Below are positions 41,701-55,400 of a stretch of DNA of 64,000 nucleotides, one piece after another. The notes below the pieces were generated by a model. The model did not search any database. It was not told where the DNA came from and saw nothing but the letters and a program-made list of their open reading frames with translations. Location: NCBI GenBank assembly GCA_948146395.1, contig OX411544.1:56969642-57033641 (forward strand). The letters run 5' to 3'. Position 1 is the first letter of the stretch; each line of letters starts with the position of its first letter. The position numbers and the translations under genes are program-made. The stretch comes from Fragum whitleyi (Eukaryota; Mollusca; Bivalvia; Cardiida; Cardiidae).

Positions 41701-44700
41701 CATCAAGATTCAAGTTAGTTTATTGAGTAAATACCTATGACCAAGTGATAAAGGGAAGTCATACGTTTAGAAAAATATATCATTTGAGAGTCAGTTATCC
41801 CCTAAATTGTTCACGTGATGGTTTGTTTACATTCAGCTTTCGCGCAACAGCATGTGTCTTTCCCTAACAACTTCGCGAGTTTCCGTCTCGAGTGCGAAAA
41901 ACACGAGTTCGGGACACTTGGCGTTTTTCAGTTTATTGTAAAAGATATTAAATGCTGAAAGAGTACAAATGAAGTGAAAAACATTAATATATCAAATAAT
42001 GACGCGAAATCTTTATTGAGTTCAATGGATATGACAGAAAACGAGGTCACAAATAAGTGACGACAATAGGACACTGACGACTTTAGGGCACTTTACGTTA
42101 CTGTCCAGGGTTTGACACTAACTTCATTTTACCACAGGCCCTCAGGACCAGTTGGTTCATAAATTCACCTGTCCTCTTCTCTGAGTACAGGTCCTCAAGA
42201 CCTTTCTTAGCCCTTGAGCAATTTAAACTCAAGGCATAAAGTCAGTACAATCTGCTCTGTTTCTCTGAAAGTCATCAATGGATTAGAGTTATATATATAC
42301 AGAGCTACAGATAGAAGGGGTATTTTGGATTCCAAATTAAAATATTTCAACAATACGTTCATAAATCCAGTGTTGTGGGCACTCATGGGAATTGTCTTGT
42401 CAAGACAATTCAAATGAGAACCAACAACATAGGATTTCATTGAGAAACAAAGATTTTAGACTGGCTTAATCCCCTATGTACCTCTGTTTATGAATACACC
42501 ACTATTTGACAATGCATTATTTATGAATTAATTTCATTTTTGTGTTGATACGTCCATGAATGAAGTTGGATGGAGGAGGAGTTATATGCAAAAGGTACAA
42601 TTATTTTTCTGTATGTAAAATTATTAACAATTAATGATATTGACATTTGGTAAATTTCAGCAAAAGGGAAGCACTTTATTTAGCATGTGGGTTATATGAT
42701 GTCTAAAGCATCAACATTCCCACTAAAGATGACATTGAGTATAATAAATGGGTGGAGCTATCTGTTTACAGAATAAGACATATGGCTTATGAATTTTATT
42801 GCTTCTTATTTCATGTGTGCATTTTACACCATCATGGTATAATCTGAAATTAAACTGACAGGGTTGTCAGACCTCCAAACTCATTGACACAAACTGGGAT
42901 GTCGTAGGTCAGGGGCATGCAGAGTTATTTTTATTTTCACAAAATCTTATCATATCTTCTCCAGTTACTCCATCACCAGAGCTGGTAGAGCGTGTGAGAG
43001 AACTTTTCCACAAGCGTGTATCAGATATCAGATTTATTGTTCCAGTTCTTCCAGGGCTTACTAAGGTAAGTAAGGCTAAGTTGAAATTTTGCTTAAAAGC
43101 AATTCACTCAGAGACAAAAATCTTACAATGACATTGTTTCAAGAAGTTTCCTTTGCTTTTGTAAAAGAAAAAAAGTTATCAGTAAATTTGTTAAATTATT
43201 TTAACACTGAATTGATTGTATTAACATTGTATTGTTACAAGGAATGATTAGAATATTTCTTATTTGGAAAGTTCCTTCATTTGGGCACAAAAATTTACCT
43301 TCCAATTGAAAATTCGCTTTAGTTAAGTATTTCGTTCTAAAAGTAGAATTCATATTTGTCTTTTGTTTTTCCAGAAAGAAATCTTGGATGCTCTACCTAG
43401 GTTGATGAAAACCAACACTGTTGTCATGAAAGAAGTGTTTACTAAATTACTTGGAGGACATGGTAAGATTCAGTCTGAATTTAGTCATCAAGTATTCATT
43501 AATGTTTTAAAATTGCTTTGGATTAGTCTATTACTGTTGACTTAACTAATAGAAAATTTTAACTCCCAAATCAGTGTGAAAAAAATTCTCTTACCTTAAA
43601 AACATTAGTCAAGCCTGGATAACACGAACAACTTTCAATCCAAAACAAAGAAATTTTATATTCTATTTACTATTTATTATAAAAATGATTTTGATTTACC
43701 TGGTAGATAAGAAATGTCAATGAATACAAACCCCGATGATTTATTAACTTCTTATATTGCAGGTACCTATCAGTCCCCTTTGACCCCTGCTGAATTACTG
43801 ATTGCTTTACACAATTTGGATGAAAAAGTGGTGGATATGAAAACCATTATCAAAGGTGACTAAACTTATCCTAAAAAAGTTGTATAATGGAACCTTGAAA
43901 AACTGGTTAATTGATGATGTTTTTATTTTGGCGAAGTATTAGATTGCATTTACAAAATTGTTTTTATTTCTGAAGATATCCTCTTTTCTTGATAGGAAAA
44001 TTCAAATCATGCATAATCAGGCATGACCTTTGAGGAGATGTATGATGAGATGGCAATGAATCAAAATCCAACTAGTATAACAAGGGTTCAGTGCAAGACT
44101 ATACCATGTGTCCATACATTGTATAGACACTTAGTACTGTCTTGCTCTGAATCCCCCATGTGTATTTGTTTCAGCCACCAGTTTCATCTACAGTGCCAAA
44201 AAGGTGTACACCCAGGAAGTTCTTGCCTTAGTAATGCAACAGTTGATGGAACAGACTCCCCTCCCCAAACTGTTCATGAGGACAGTCATCCAGTCTCTGT
44301 CCATGTATCCCAGACTAATTGGACTGGTACTCAATATTTTACAGAGGCTTATACTCAAAGAGGTATTGGAATAAAACATAGTATTTCTAAGCTCACCCGA
44401 GTACATTGTGCTCAAGGTGAGCTTTTGTGATCATTGAATGTGCGTCATCTGTCATCAGACGTCAGACGTCAAAAATTTAAGTGTTTACACTATAGAGGCC
44501 ACAAATATTGTCCATAAAACTTGGTCAGAATATTCTTCAGGTCACAAGGGTGAACCCTATCCAAAAAATAGGAAGGATCCGTGCCATATCATTGGAAAGG
44601 GGGCCTTAATAACAATTTTCTTCTTTACACTCTAGAGGCCACACATATGGTCTAAGCTTCATCAAACTTGGTCAGCATGTTTGTCAGGTCACAAGGATGA

Positions 44701-47700
44701 ACCCTATTGAAAATGGGAAGGATCCATGCCATATCAGGGGAAAAGGGGCCTTAATGACAATTTTCTTGTTTACGCTCTAGGGGCCACAAATATTTCCAAT
44801 CTTTATGAAACTTGGTTAGAATGTTTGTCAGACCACACAGATGAACCTAATTGAAAATGGGAGTGAACTGTGCCATATCATGGGAAAAGGGGCCTTAATA
44901 ACAGTTTTTAGCTCCACTGGCCAAAGGCCAGCGAGTTATTGTCATGGCGATGTGTCTGTCGTGCATGCGTCCGTGCGTAACCTTTTCTTGAAACATCTTC
45001 CCCTTCTTAACCATTGGGTGGATTATGTCGAAAGTTTGCCAGAATGTTCCTTTGGTGACCCTCTTTTAAAGTTGTTCAAGAAATTTGAATTGACCCCCCA
45101 AATAAGGGCCTGGCAGGGTGGGGCTTATTTTGACCCCAAAATATTTGAACGACATCTCCTCCTGAACCATTGGGCTGACTTCAATGAAACTTTACAAGAA
45201 TGTTCCTTGGGTGACCCTCTTCTAAAGTTATTCAAGAAATTTGGATTGACCCCCAAATATGGGCGTGGCAGGGCAGGGCTTATTTTGACCCCAAAATATT
45301 TGAACGACATCTCCTCCTGAACCATTGGGCTGATATCAATGAAACGTTACAAGAATGTTCCTTGGGTGACCCTCTTCTAAAGTTGTTCAAGAAATTTGGA
45401 TTGACCCCTAAATATGGGCATGGCAGGGCGGGGCTAATTTTGACCCTGAAATCTTTGAACGACATCTTCTGATCCATTGGACCGATATCAATAAAACTTT
45501 ACAAGAATGTTCATTGGGTGACCCTCTTCTAAAGTTGTTCAAGAAATTTGGCCCCCAAATATGGGTGTGGCAAGAATGTTCCTTGGAGGACCCTCTCCTA
45601 AAGTTGTTCAAGAAATTTATATTGACCCCCAAATATGGGCATGGCAGGGTGGGGCTTATTTTTAGGTTGAACTCTGGGAAGGATATTTCCTCCTGAGCCT
45701 TGGGATCGATTTCATTGAGATTGTACCACAAAAAATGTTCATGAAATTTTGATTGGATGAGATCCACTGGATCAATAAAATTCAGGTGAGCGGATAAGGG
45801 GCAATCTGGTCCTCTTGTTTTAAAGTGATATCTAAATAGTTTTTATCCTTGTAATTATACGCCCGTCGAAGACGGGACGTATTATGGGATCACCCGTGGA
45901 GTACGGCGTCCGGCGGCGTCCACTTCTTTGTCCGGAGCATAACTCTGTAACTTGAAGTCCGATGGACTTCAAACTTGGCACTTGTATTCTTCTCATCATT
46001 GCGGAGTGCAGTGCACAAGAACCATAACTCTACCTGGCTTATTTTTTGAGTTATTGCCCTTTGTTGTTTTTCATACTAGAATCTTGTCCAGAGTATATCT
46101 CTAAAAGTATAATAGCTAGGATCATGAAACTTCATGGATGTATAGATCTCATCAAGGGGGAGTGCAGTGCACAAGAACCACAACTCTACCTGGCCTATTT
46201 TTTGAGTTATTGCCCTTTGTTGTTTTTCAGACTTGAATCTTGTCCGGAGTATATCTCTTAAAGTATAATAGCTAGGATCATGAAACTTCATGGGTGTATC
46301 GATCTCCTCAAGGGGGAGCGCAGTGCACAAGAACCATAACTCTACCTGGCCTATTTTTTGAGTAATTGTCCTTTGTTGTTTTTCAGACTTGAATCTTGTC
46401 CGGAGTATATCTCTTAAAGTATTATAGCTAGGATCATGAAACTTCATGGGTGTATAGATCCCACCAAGGGGGAGTGCACTACACAATAACCACAACTCTA
46501 CCTGGCTTATTTTTTAAGTTATTGCCCTTTGTTGTTTTTCAGACTTGAATCTTGTCTGGAGTATATCTCTTAAAGAATTATAGCTAGGATCATGAAACTT
46601 CATGGGTGTATAGATCTCACTAAATGGGAGTGCAGTGCACAAGAACCATAACTCTTCCTGGCCTTTTTTGTGAGTTATTGCCCTTTGTTGTTTTTCAGAC
46701 TTGAATCTTGTCCGGAGTATATCTCTTAAAGTATATTAGCTAGGATCATGAAACTTCATGGGTGTATAGATCTCACCAAGGGAGAGTGCAGTGCACAAGA
46801 ACCATAACTCTACCTGACCTATTTTTTGAGTTATTGCCCTTAGTTGTTTTTCAGACTTGAATCTTGTCCGGAGTATATCTCTAAAAGTATATTAGCTAGG
46901 ATCATGAAACTTCATGGGTGTATAGATCTCACAAAGGGGGAGTGCAGTGTACAATAACCATCATTCTACCTGACCTATTTTTAGCTCACCTGAGCACAAA
47001 GTGCTCAAGGTGAGCTATTGTGATCGTAAAATGTCTGTCGTCCGTCGTCAGTCGTGCGTCGTGCGACGTGCGTCGTCCGTCGTCCACAATTTCTTTAAAC
47101 ATCTTCTCCTCCTAAACCAGTGGGCCAATCTTGATGAAACTTGGCAGGGATGTTCCTTGGGTCAAGCTCTACCAAAGTTGTTCAAATAATTGAAATCCAC
47201 CCTTAACTTTCCCTTTACCCTTAACAAAAAGGGTGAAAATATGAAAATCTTTAAAAATCTTCTTCTCTGAAACCAGAAGGCAGACAGCTTTCATATTTGG
47301 TATGTAGCATCATCTAGTGGACCTCTACCAAGTTTGTTCATATCAAGACCCTTCGGTCATATTTGGGCTTTGCCCGGGCACAACCCTTTTACATAGAATC
47401 AAAGAGTGAAAATCTTTAAAAATCTTCTTCTCTGAAACCAGATGGCAGACAGCTTTCATATTTGGTATGTAGCATCACCTAGTGGGCCTCTACCAAGTTT
47501 GTTCATATCAAGACCCTTGGGTCATATTTGGGCTTTGCCCGGGTGCATCCCTTTATCTCTTATTAGCACTAAGGGTAAAAAAATGAAAATCTTCAAAAAT
47601 CTTATTCTATGAAACCAGAAGGCAGACAGCTTTCATTTTTGGTATGTAGCATCATCTAGTGGACCTCTACTAAGTTTGTTCATATCAACACCCTAGGATC

Positions 47701-50700
47701 ATATTTGGGCTCCACCCGGGCACAACCCTTTTTTAGCTCCACTGGCCGAAGGCCAGCGAGCTATTGTCATGGCGGTGTGTCCGTCGTGCGTGCGTCCGTC
47801 CGTCCGTCCGTCCGTGCGTGCGTCCGTGCGTGCGTAAACTTTTTCTTAAAACATCTTCTCCTCCCAAACCAATGGGCGAATTTTGATGAAACTTGGTAGA
47901 AATGTTCCTTGGGTGACCCTCTTCCAAAATTGTTAAAGAAATTTAGATTGACCCCCAAATATGGGCGTGGCAGGGCGTGGCATTTTTTCACCTTGAAATC
48001 TTAAAAAATCTTCTCCTCCTAAACCATTGGGCCAATTTCAATGAAACTTGGCATGGATGTTTCCTGGGTGACCCTTTACCTAAATTGTTCAAGAATTTTT
48101 GATTGACCCCCAGATATGGGCGTGGCAGGGCGGGGCTTATTTTGAGCCCAAAATCTTTGAATGACATCTCCTCCTGAACCACTAGGCCGATTTCAACCAA
48201 ACTTTACCAGAATGTTCCTTGGGTAACCCTTTTCAAAAATTGTTCCTGAAATTTTGATTGGCCAACAAATATGGGCGTGGCAGGGCGGGGCTTATTTGAG
48301 CCCGAAATCTTTGAACGACATTTCCTCCTCAACCAGTGGGCTGATTTCAATGAAATTTTACCAGAATGTTCCTTCTGTGACCCTTTTCAAAAATTGTATG
48401 CGAAATATTAATAAGCCCATCAATATTGGCATGTCTGGGTGTGGCTTATTTTGACCTTTGAACTACATCTCCTGATGAAGGTTCGGCCGATTTCAATGAA
48501 ACCTGAGAATTTTGGTGCAATGTGAGCCATACCCATTTAATTAATATAAAATAGGTCTTAAGAGATTTCAAAGTGTTGTTTTCATTCAAAGAAAGATTCA
48601 TTTAATGCAAGTCTAATGATGTTAAAGCCAGTGGAGCGATACAGGCCCTCTTGGGCCTCTTGTACATAGAATCAAAGAGCGAAAATCTTTTGAATTCTTC
48701 TTAAATCAAAACCAAAGGGCACACTGCTTTCATTTTTGGTATGTAGCATCATCTAGTGGGCCCCTACCAAGTTTGTTCATATCAAGACCCTTGGGGCATA
48801 TTTGGGCTTTGCACGGGTGCATCCCTTTATCTCTTATTAGCACGAAGGGTAAAAAAATGAAAATCTTCAAAAATCTTCTTCTATGAAACTAGAAGGCAGA
48901 CAGCTTTCATTTTTGGTATGTAGCATCATCTAGTGGACCTCTACCAAGTTTGTTCATATCAACACCCTAGGATCATATTTGGGCTCCACCCGGGCACAAC
49001 CCTTTTTACATAGAATCAAAGAGCAAAGTCTTGCTCTTCGCTGAAAACATTCCATGGTATTGATTTTAGGCAATTATCTTCTTTTTGACATCTGCCTATC
49101 CAATTAATGTGATGTCCCAGGGGTCAAAGAGACTCAGGTGAGCGATCTAGGACCATCTTGGTCCTCTTGTTTGAGTTATTGCCCTTTGTTGTTTTTCAGA
49201 CTTGAATCTTGTCCGGAATATATCTGTAAAAGTATAATAGCTAGGATCATGAAACTTCATGGGTGTATAGAACTCACCAAGGGGGAGTGCAGTGTACAAG
49301 AACCATTATTCTACCTGGTCTATTTATTAAATTATTGCCCATTGTTGTTTTTCATACTAGAATCTTTTCCAGAGTATATCTCTAAAAGTTTAATAGCTAG
49401 GATCATGAAACTTCATGGATGCAAAAAATATTCATTCAAAGTAACCTCAGTTCTATTCAAACCCCCAGTTAATACTAAGCAGTGTGACGGGCGTATCTTG
49501 TGACAATTTGGCACCTTGTTTTACATATTAGTTAAATAAATACATTTCTTCAAAAGTCAGTTTCAACTTTCAAAAAGTCGGAATTCCTTCTGAATGCTGG
49601 TGACTCTCATTACTTTCTATTTTCAATATCTCATTTTCAAATCTTGAGATTTTTAAGCCATTGGAGCGATACAGGCCTTCTTGGGCCTCTTGTCTTGTTT
49701 ACGCTCTATAGGGCACAAATATAGTCCAATTTTCATGTAACTTGGTCAGAATGTTTGTCAGGTCACAAGGATGATCCCTATTTAAAATGAGAAGGATATG
49801 TGCCATATCACGGGGAAAAGGGACCTTAATGACAATTTTCTTTTTTATGCTCTAGAGGCCACAAAAATGGTCCAATCTTCATAAAATTTGGTCAGAATGT
49901 TTATCAGACCACACAGATGAACCCAATCGAAAATGGGAATGAACTGTGCCATATCATGGGAAAAAGGGCCATAGTGACAATTTTTCGAGTTTACACTCTA
50001 GGAGACTCAAATATGGCCCTATCTTCATGAAACTTGGTCAGAATGTTTGTCAGGTCACAAGGATGAAGCCTATTGAAAATTAGAGGGATCCATGGCAAAG
50101 CATGGAAAAAGGGATCTTAATGACAATTTTCTCGTTAACAGTCTCACAGGTCTCAAATTGTAAAAGTACTACTTTGCTGGAAAATTTTATTTATTAGATG
50201 AGACAAAGATACGAAGGTGAGCGATATAGGACCATCATGGTCCTCTTGTTCTCATTAGCCTTCCTTTTTTATTCAAGATTGTGAATTTAAGAGAGGCATA
50301 GTTGTCTGCAAAGTAAGCACAGTTATGTCAGCCCTATTAGCTCAGTTTGTAGAGCACCTGACTTCAAAAAAATTTAGTTTAATATCATGGGTTCAATTCC
50401 CAGCTGGCACACTAGCAAGAAGATGTTAAACAAATGTCTTGTGTGACGGTGCTTTACTCTTAGCATGTTAAAGAACCATGTCAGATTTTGGCAGAAGTTT
50501 TGTCATGTGTCCTTGCAATGTCTTGCGTAACAACTAACAGTCTTATGGAGCGTTGCTCATGTTGGCTATGATAGCAATGGTAAATAAATTTGCACACAAA
50601 TAAGCATACCGAAAAACCTTTCAAAACCACAATGTTGCTGTCTCTCACCTATGGGTTGACAATGGTAAACTTTAGTGGGGAAGCATCTTGATACTAGGAA

Positions 50701-52465
50701 AGGAGGTTGTGGTTAAAATTGATGTAATGGTAATTATGCCCCTCTTCGAAGAAGAGAGGGTGTTTTGCTTTGCACTTGTTGGTCAGTTGGTAGGTCCTCC
50801 GTCTGTAGACTGTTTTTTGTCCGTTTTTTCTACCTGTGGACAATAACATTTTCTTTGCCACTTGTCTATGGACAAGTAAATCGAGGACAAATCTTAGAAT
50901 GGTTTTGAATAGAGGTAAAAGAATGTTTAGCCAAATGTTTGTATCAAAAGGTAGAAAATATTGTTTTCAATGAAGAAAATGCTGGATTCCAGCATTTTCT
51001 TCTTTAAAAACAATAGTTCCTTAAATTTGTCTATTCTTTTTTTTGCAGCAAGTTCATGTTGATCCTGGACTTGTAGAAAATAATGTTTTACTTGTCCAGG
51101 AACAAGTAGAGAAAATGCATATTTCCACACCCCTTGCTTCATGGCATCGTATGGTTTTAAATAGAAATTAGAAGGGCTTTTTCCCATTATATCTAGATCT
51201 CAATCTAGCATATATTTCATGATCAATTTTTTTTCCTCATTTCCAATTCAGGTGTGGACCCAAAAGAAGGTGTGGGAGGGGTTTGTGAAGTGTTGTCAGA
51301 GAACAAAACCGCAGAGTTTTCAAGTATTGCTACAGTTACCACCAGAGCAGCTGAAGGATGTGTTTATGATATGTCCAGATCTCAGATTACCTTTACTGGG
51401 GCATATCAATAGCCTGACAGATGTGCAGGTAGGCAAAATTTCATTTGGCCCTTGACCAGACTTATTTTGACACACATTTTTATGCCCCAACATCAAAAGA
51501 TTAAGGGTATATTGTTTTAATGTTGTCCATTTGTCTGTCTGTTGGTTTGTCTGTCCCCAAAACTTATGCAAAAAACTTAACATTACCAGTTAATTCAACC
51601 CTATTTCATCTACAATGAGCATACTTGACATGATTGTAGATCTAAATTATATGCATCTGCTGATACTAAAAGTCAAGATAATTTGACAAGGTCAAGGTCA
51701 ATAGTTAAGGTCAAATTAATCAAAAACTTAAACAAAAGACCTAAAATTGCCAATATCTTCATGCATATTAAAGATACAAGCCTTGTATTTTGCATGTTGA
51801 AAGACCTTAATGATGTGTATCTGCTTATACTCAGGTCAAGGTCATATGACTATTTCAAGGTCATCTGTCAAGATCGAACTTCTGAAAAATTTAACCAAAA
51901 AAATATTACCAATATTTGGCATGGTGATAGATCTCAATAATGTACATCTGTAAATACCAAGGTCATGTGAAAAGTTCAGGGTCATCTGTAAAGGTCAAAC
52001 TTCTTATAAATTTTATCTAAAACTAATAATATTCAGTTTATTCAATCTTTTTCTAAATACAATCCTGATAATTAGCATGATGAAAGATCTGTGATGAGCA
52101 TCCATAGGTATCAAGATCAAGGTCATCTAACAAGGTCAAGGTCAAAGTGCATTAAGTGGGATGCACATGTTTTGGTTTGACAACTTAAAAATGTGGTTTG
52201 ATATACTATTTGAAAGTGGCATTTAAATTCATTCAAACAAAACAGAACAAGTTTTCATTATCCTTTCATTTTAATTATGAAAGAAATATAGGGAAAAGGA
52301 GAACCTGATCTTGGTCTATAATATGTCTAAAAATCATTTCTATATGCTGCTGATTATTTTTAGCTCACCTGAGCACAACGTGCTCAAGTGAGCTATTGTG
52401 ATCACCTTTTGTCCGGCATCTGTCCGGCGTCCGTCAACAATTTCTTTAAATGACATCTTCTCCTA

Positions 52466-52497
<32 letters not shown>

Positions 52498-55400
52498 GAA
52501 ATGTTCCTTAGGTGATCCCCTTTAAGAATTGCTAAAAGAATTGAAATGGGTGAAAAACTCTGGTTGCCAAGTTAAACATTTAAGAAAATCTTTAAAATTC
52601 TTCTTCTTCTGAACAAGCAGCCCTACAACCTTGAAATTTGTCATGGATGATCAGCTCATAAACCTTAATAAAAAAAGCTAAAATCATATCTGTTGGGCCA
52701 CCAGGTGTGGAGCACCAGGGTGGAGGGGGTAGTACTTTGGGTAAATTTTGTAATCTTTATCCTTCTTCTTCTTCTGAATAAGAAGCCCTACAGCCTTCAA
52801 ATTTGGCAAGGAGGATCAGCATATGGACCTTTATGAAAATAGCTAAAATCATGACCGTAGGTTCACCAGGTGTGGAGCACAAGGGGGGAGCGGGTAGTAC
52901 TTTTGTGAAAATTTTGTAATCTTTAACCTTCTTCTTCTTCTGAACCACAAGCCCTACAGACTTGAAAATTGGCATGGAGGATCAGCTCATAGACCTTAAA
53001 AAAAAACTAAAATCATGACTGTTATGCCTCCAGGTGCGGAGCACAAGGGGGGAGGGGGTAGTACTTTTGTGAAAATTTTGTAACTTTAACCTTCATCTTC
53101 TAATGAACCAGGAGCCCTACAGACTTTAATATTGGCATGGATGATAAGCATATGGATCTAAAATAGAATAGCTAAAATCATGAATGTAGGGCCACCAGAT
53201 GCCGAGCAACAGGGGTGAGGGGGTAGTACTTTGGATCCAATTTTGAAATCTTTAACCTTATTCTTTTCCTGGATCAGGAACCCTACAGACTTGAAAATTG
53301 TCATGGGTGATCAATATATTGACATTAATAAAAATAGCTAAAATCATGACTGTAGGGTCACCAGGTGCTGAGTGTCTTGGGGAGGGGGTAGTATTTTGGA
53401 TCATTTTTGAAATCTTTAAACTTCTTCTAATGAACCAGGAGTCCTACAGACTTGAAAATTGGTATGGATGATCAGCATATGGACATTAATTGAATTAGCT
53501 AAAATCATGACTGTAGATTCACCAGGTGCACAGCATCTTGGGGGAGGGGGGAGTGCTTTGTTCATAATTTTGAATCCCTACAGCCTTTATATTTGACATG
53601 GATTGATCAACTCATTAAAGAAAACTTTAAAAGTTTCAGACTCAACCTGTATATCTGGCATAGATTAGCTGATCTTTTATGAAAAAAGCTTAAATAAATA
53701 ATGACCAGGGGAGGAGCAGAGGGGGGGGGGGGGAGGATTATTTCAAATGTTATCTGATTGAATAACTGAAAATCTCTTTTTCTGTGGTTGCATGGACATA
53801 CTTAGGTAATGAAGCTTTTTTCTCAGGTGAGCGACCCGGGGCCAACAGTCCTCTTGTTTAATTTATTTGATATCTATTAATTTTGCCCCCCTTTAAAGAA
53901 AGGGTGTATAATGCCTTGCACTTATCGGTCAGTTCCATAGGTTGTCCATCCGTAGACTGTTTTTTGTCCTGAGCATATCTTAAACAGTATGCAAGCTAGA
54001 ATCATGAAATTTCACACGTGGATAGATCTCATTGAGGAGAGGTGCAATGCATTAGAACCATAACTCTACTCATCATAGTTATTGCCATTTGTTGATTAAC
54101 AAAGAATAGGCTTTTTACCTGCTTTTATGGGGGATCTGTTTTACAATCATCTATTGTTATGTTGTTAATTTTACTTACAATATCTGCTGAATATTTGTGT
54201 TTTATAAATGGCATACAATCCATGAATATTTATATTGATGGTTCTGATCATTTTGGTGAGAGAGGTTAAACCCTTCTGCTGTTCATAATTGGGGGAATAA
54301 ATTAAGCCAGACTGGTTGAAATGTCCTCAAAATTTATAATCTGTTAGAAAAATTTAAATTCAGCAGGAAAAGGGTTTACATTCCCTATGCATTCATTAGA
54401 GTTGTAGAGATAAATCATACAACAAGAAAAATAAATTAACCCTTTCCTGTTTTACAAAATTTAGACCTGTCCAAATTCAAAGGTTTTGCAGACGAAAATT
54501 AAAAGTGGATTTAATTTGCAAAATAACCATTCAGTGGGGTAGAAAATAGTGTGGAAAAAGAAGAAATTGCTTGTCAAGAGCAATTTTTTCTTTTTTCACA
54601 ATGTTTTCTCAATCATAAAATCACAGGCACGTAAAAAGCAGGGATTATAATATGTAAAAAAAAATTGGATTATTTTAAGTTTAAAAGGATAAAGGTTAAC
54701 ACCAACTTTCCTTTGTATTTTACAGAGGTCTCACATCCCCCAGGCTATCATGACGGTTGTTGAGACGGATCACTCGGTAGAGAAAAGAGAACAAGAGATG
54801 AGGGAGGAGCGAATAAGACAAGAAGCGGAGCAAATGATGATAATTAGGCAGGAGGCGGAGATGAAGGCAGCTCAAAATAGCCGGGAACCTGAGGTAATAG
54901 TATTATTAGAGCCTATGTGTAACATTTGAGCCTCATTTGGAACAACACTCGGCAAATCTCATGATCAACCTCGGATGTACATAGAAGGACTATTTTAAAA
55001 AATTATGGGAAAAACCTTCGAAAAACTCAATGTCAGTTAAAATGGCATTAGCCCTCGAAACTTTGTGTGAAAACATTCGACATCACCAATGCTACTTATT
55101 ACAGTCAGTGATGTGAAGCAATCGTGTCTTTATATAAAATTCTCTAGATTCTTGAAAAACGGCTGAAAAAGAATGATTTGTCATTTTCAAAAATTAAGAT
55201 TTTTTAGCTGCTATTTATTACATGACGGCTAAAATAGTACAAGCAACATATATATCAAAATTGCTTTAATGAATTATTATCACATTACAAGCAACATATG
55301 TATCAAAATGCTTTAATGAATAATTATTACATAATAGTGTGGCAGAATGGGGCATGGAGTCGCAGAAAATCCCCGAGAGATATCATTAGATTTTTAGTAA

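Larger units (their letters stand above)
38766..42101. mobile_element. 3.3-kb inverted-repeat DNA transposon with repeated subterminal motif
   Basis: ACGTAAAGTGCCCTAAAGTC at the left is mirrored by GACTTTAGGGCACTTTACGT at the right, each next to TA. The motif CCTAAAGTCGTCA or close variants recurs near 38778, 38818, 38978, 39003, 39022, 41671, 41690 and, inverted, 38945 and 42080, as expected of transposase-binding subterminal repeats. The middle has been filled by later insertions (39495-39799, 39902-40751, 40920-41330, 41355-41637). No transposase gene is visible. Confidence 0.75.
45857..49518 (+). mobile_element. Third layer of the nest: family F element with 156-bp monomers
   Basis: ATACGCCCGTCGAAGACGGG, GGCGTCCGGCGGCG and tandem 156-bp monomers (TTGAGTTATTGCCCTTTGTT, CTAGGATCATGAAACTTCAT). 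Ends TGACGGGCGTATCTTG (inverse of the tip), GGCACCTTG|TTTT. Interrupted between 46982 and 49170. A second copy is at 57281-58923. Confidence 0.8.
44910..49692 (+). mobile_element. Second layer of the nest: family E element
   Basis: Starts AGCTCCACTGGCCAAAGG after TTTTT and ends ATTGGAGCGATACAGGC, GGGCCTCTTG|T. The host reads ACAGTTTTT before it and TCTTGTTTACGCTC after it; the host's own intact monomer has ACAATTTTCTTGTTTACGCT, so the break is exact. The core has about 110-bp and longer repeats (ATGTTCCTTGGGTGACCC, AAATATGGGCGTGGCAGGGC). Confidence 0.75.
44390..50248 (+). mobile_element. Outermost element of a five-deep nest (D-like ends)
   Basis: Opens AGCTCACCCGAGTAC with mirror TGCTCAAGGTGAGCT (44390-44425) and closes AAGGTGAGCGATATAGG, hairpin GGACCATCATGGTCC, CTCTTG|TT at 50248. 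Its own core (GTTTACACTCTAGAGGCCAC, GGTCACAAGG, CATATCATTGGAAAGGGG) is present at 44470-44909 and 49693-50200. Everything between belongs to elements inserted later. It starts 27 bp after the SYMPK exon 29 donor. Confidence 0.75.

Noticed and set aside
44023..44430. 135-residue open frame as the coding frame at exon 29
   Set aside because: The symplekin frame is a different one ([14 protein letters not shown]); this longer frame has no family similarity.
47705..47899. Open frame with [18 protein letters not shown] repeats as a coding sequence
   Set aside because: It is translation of the CCGT/GCGT microsatellite at the start of a family E element.
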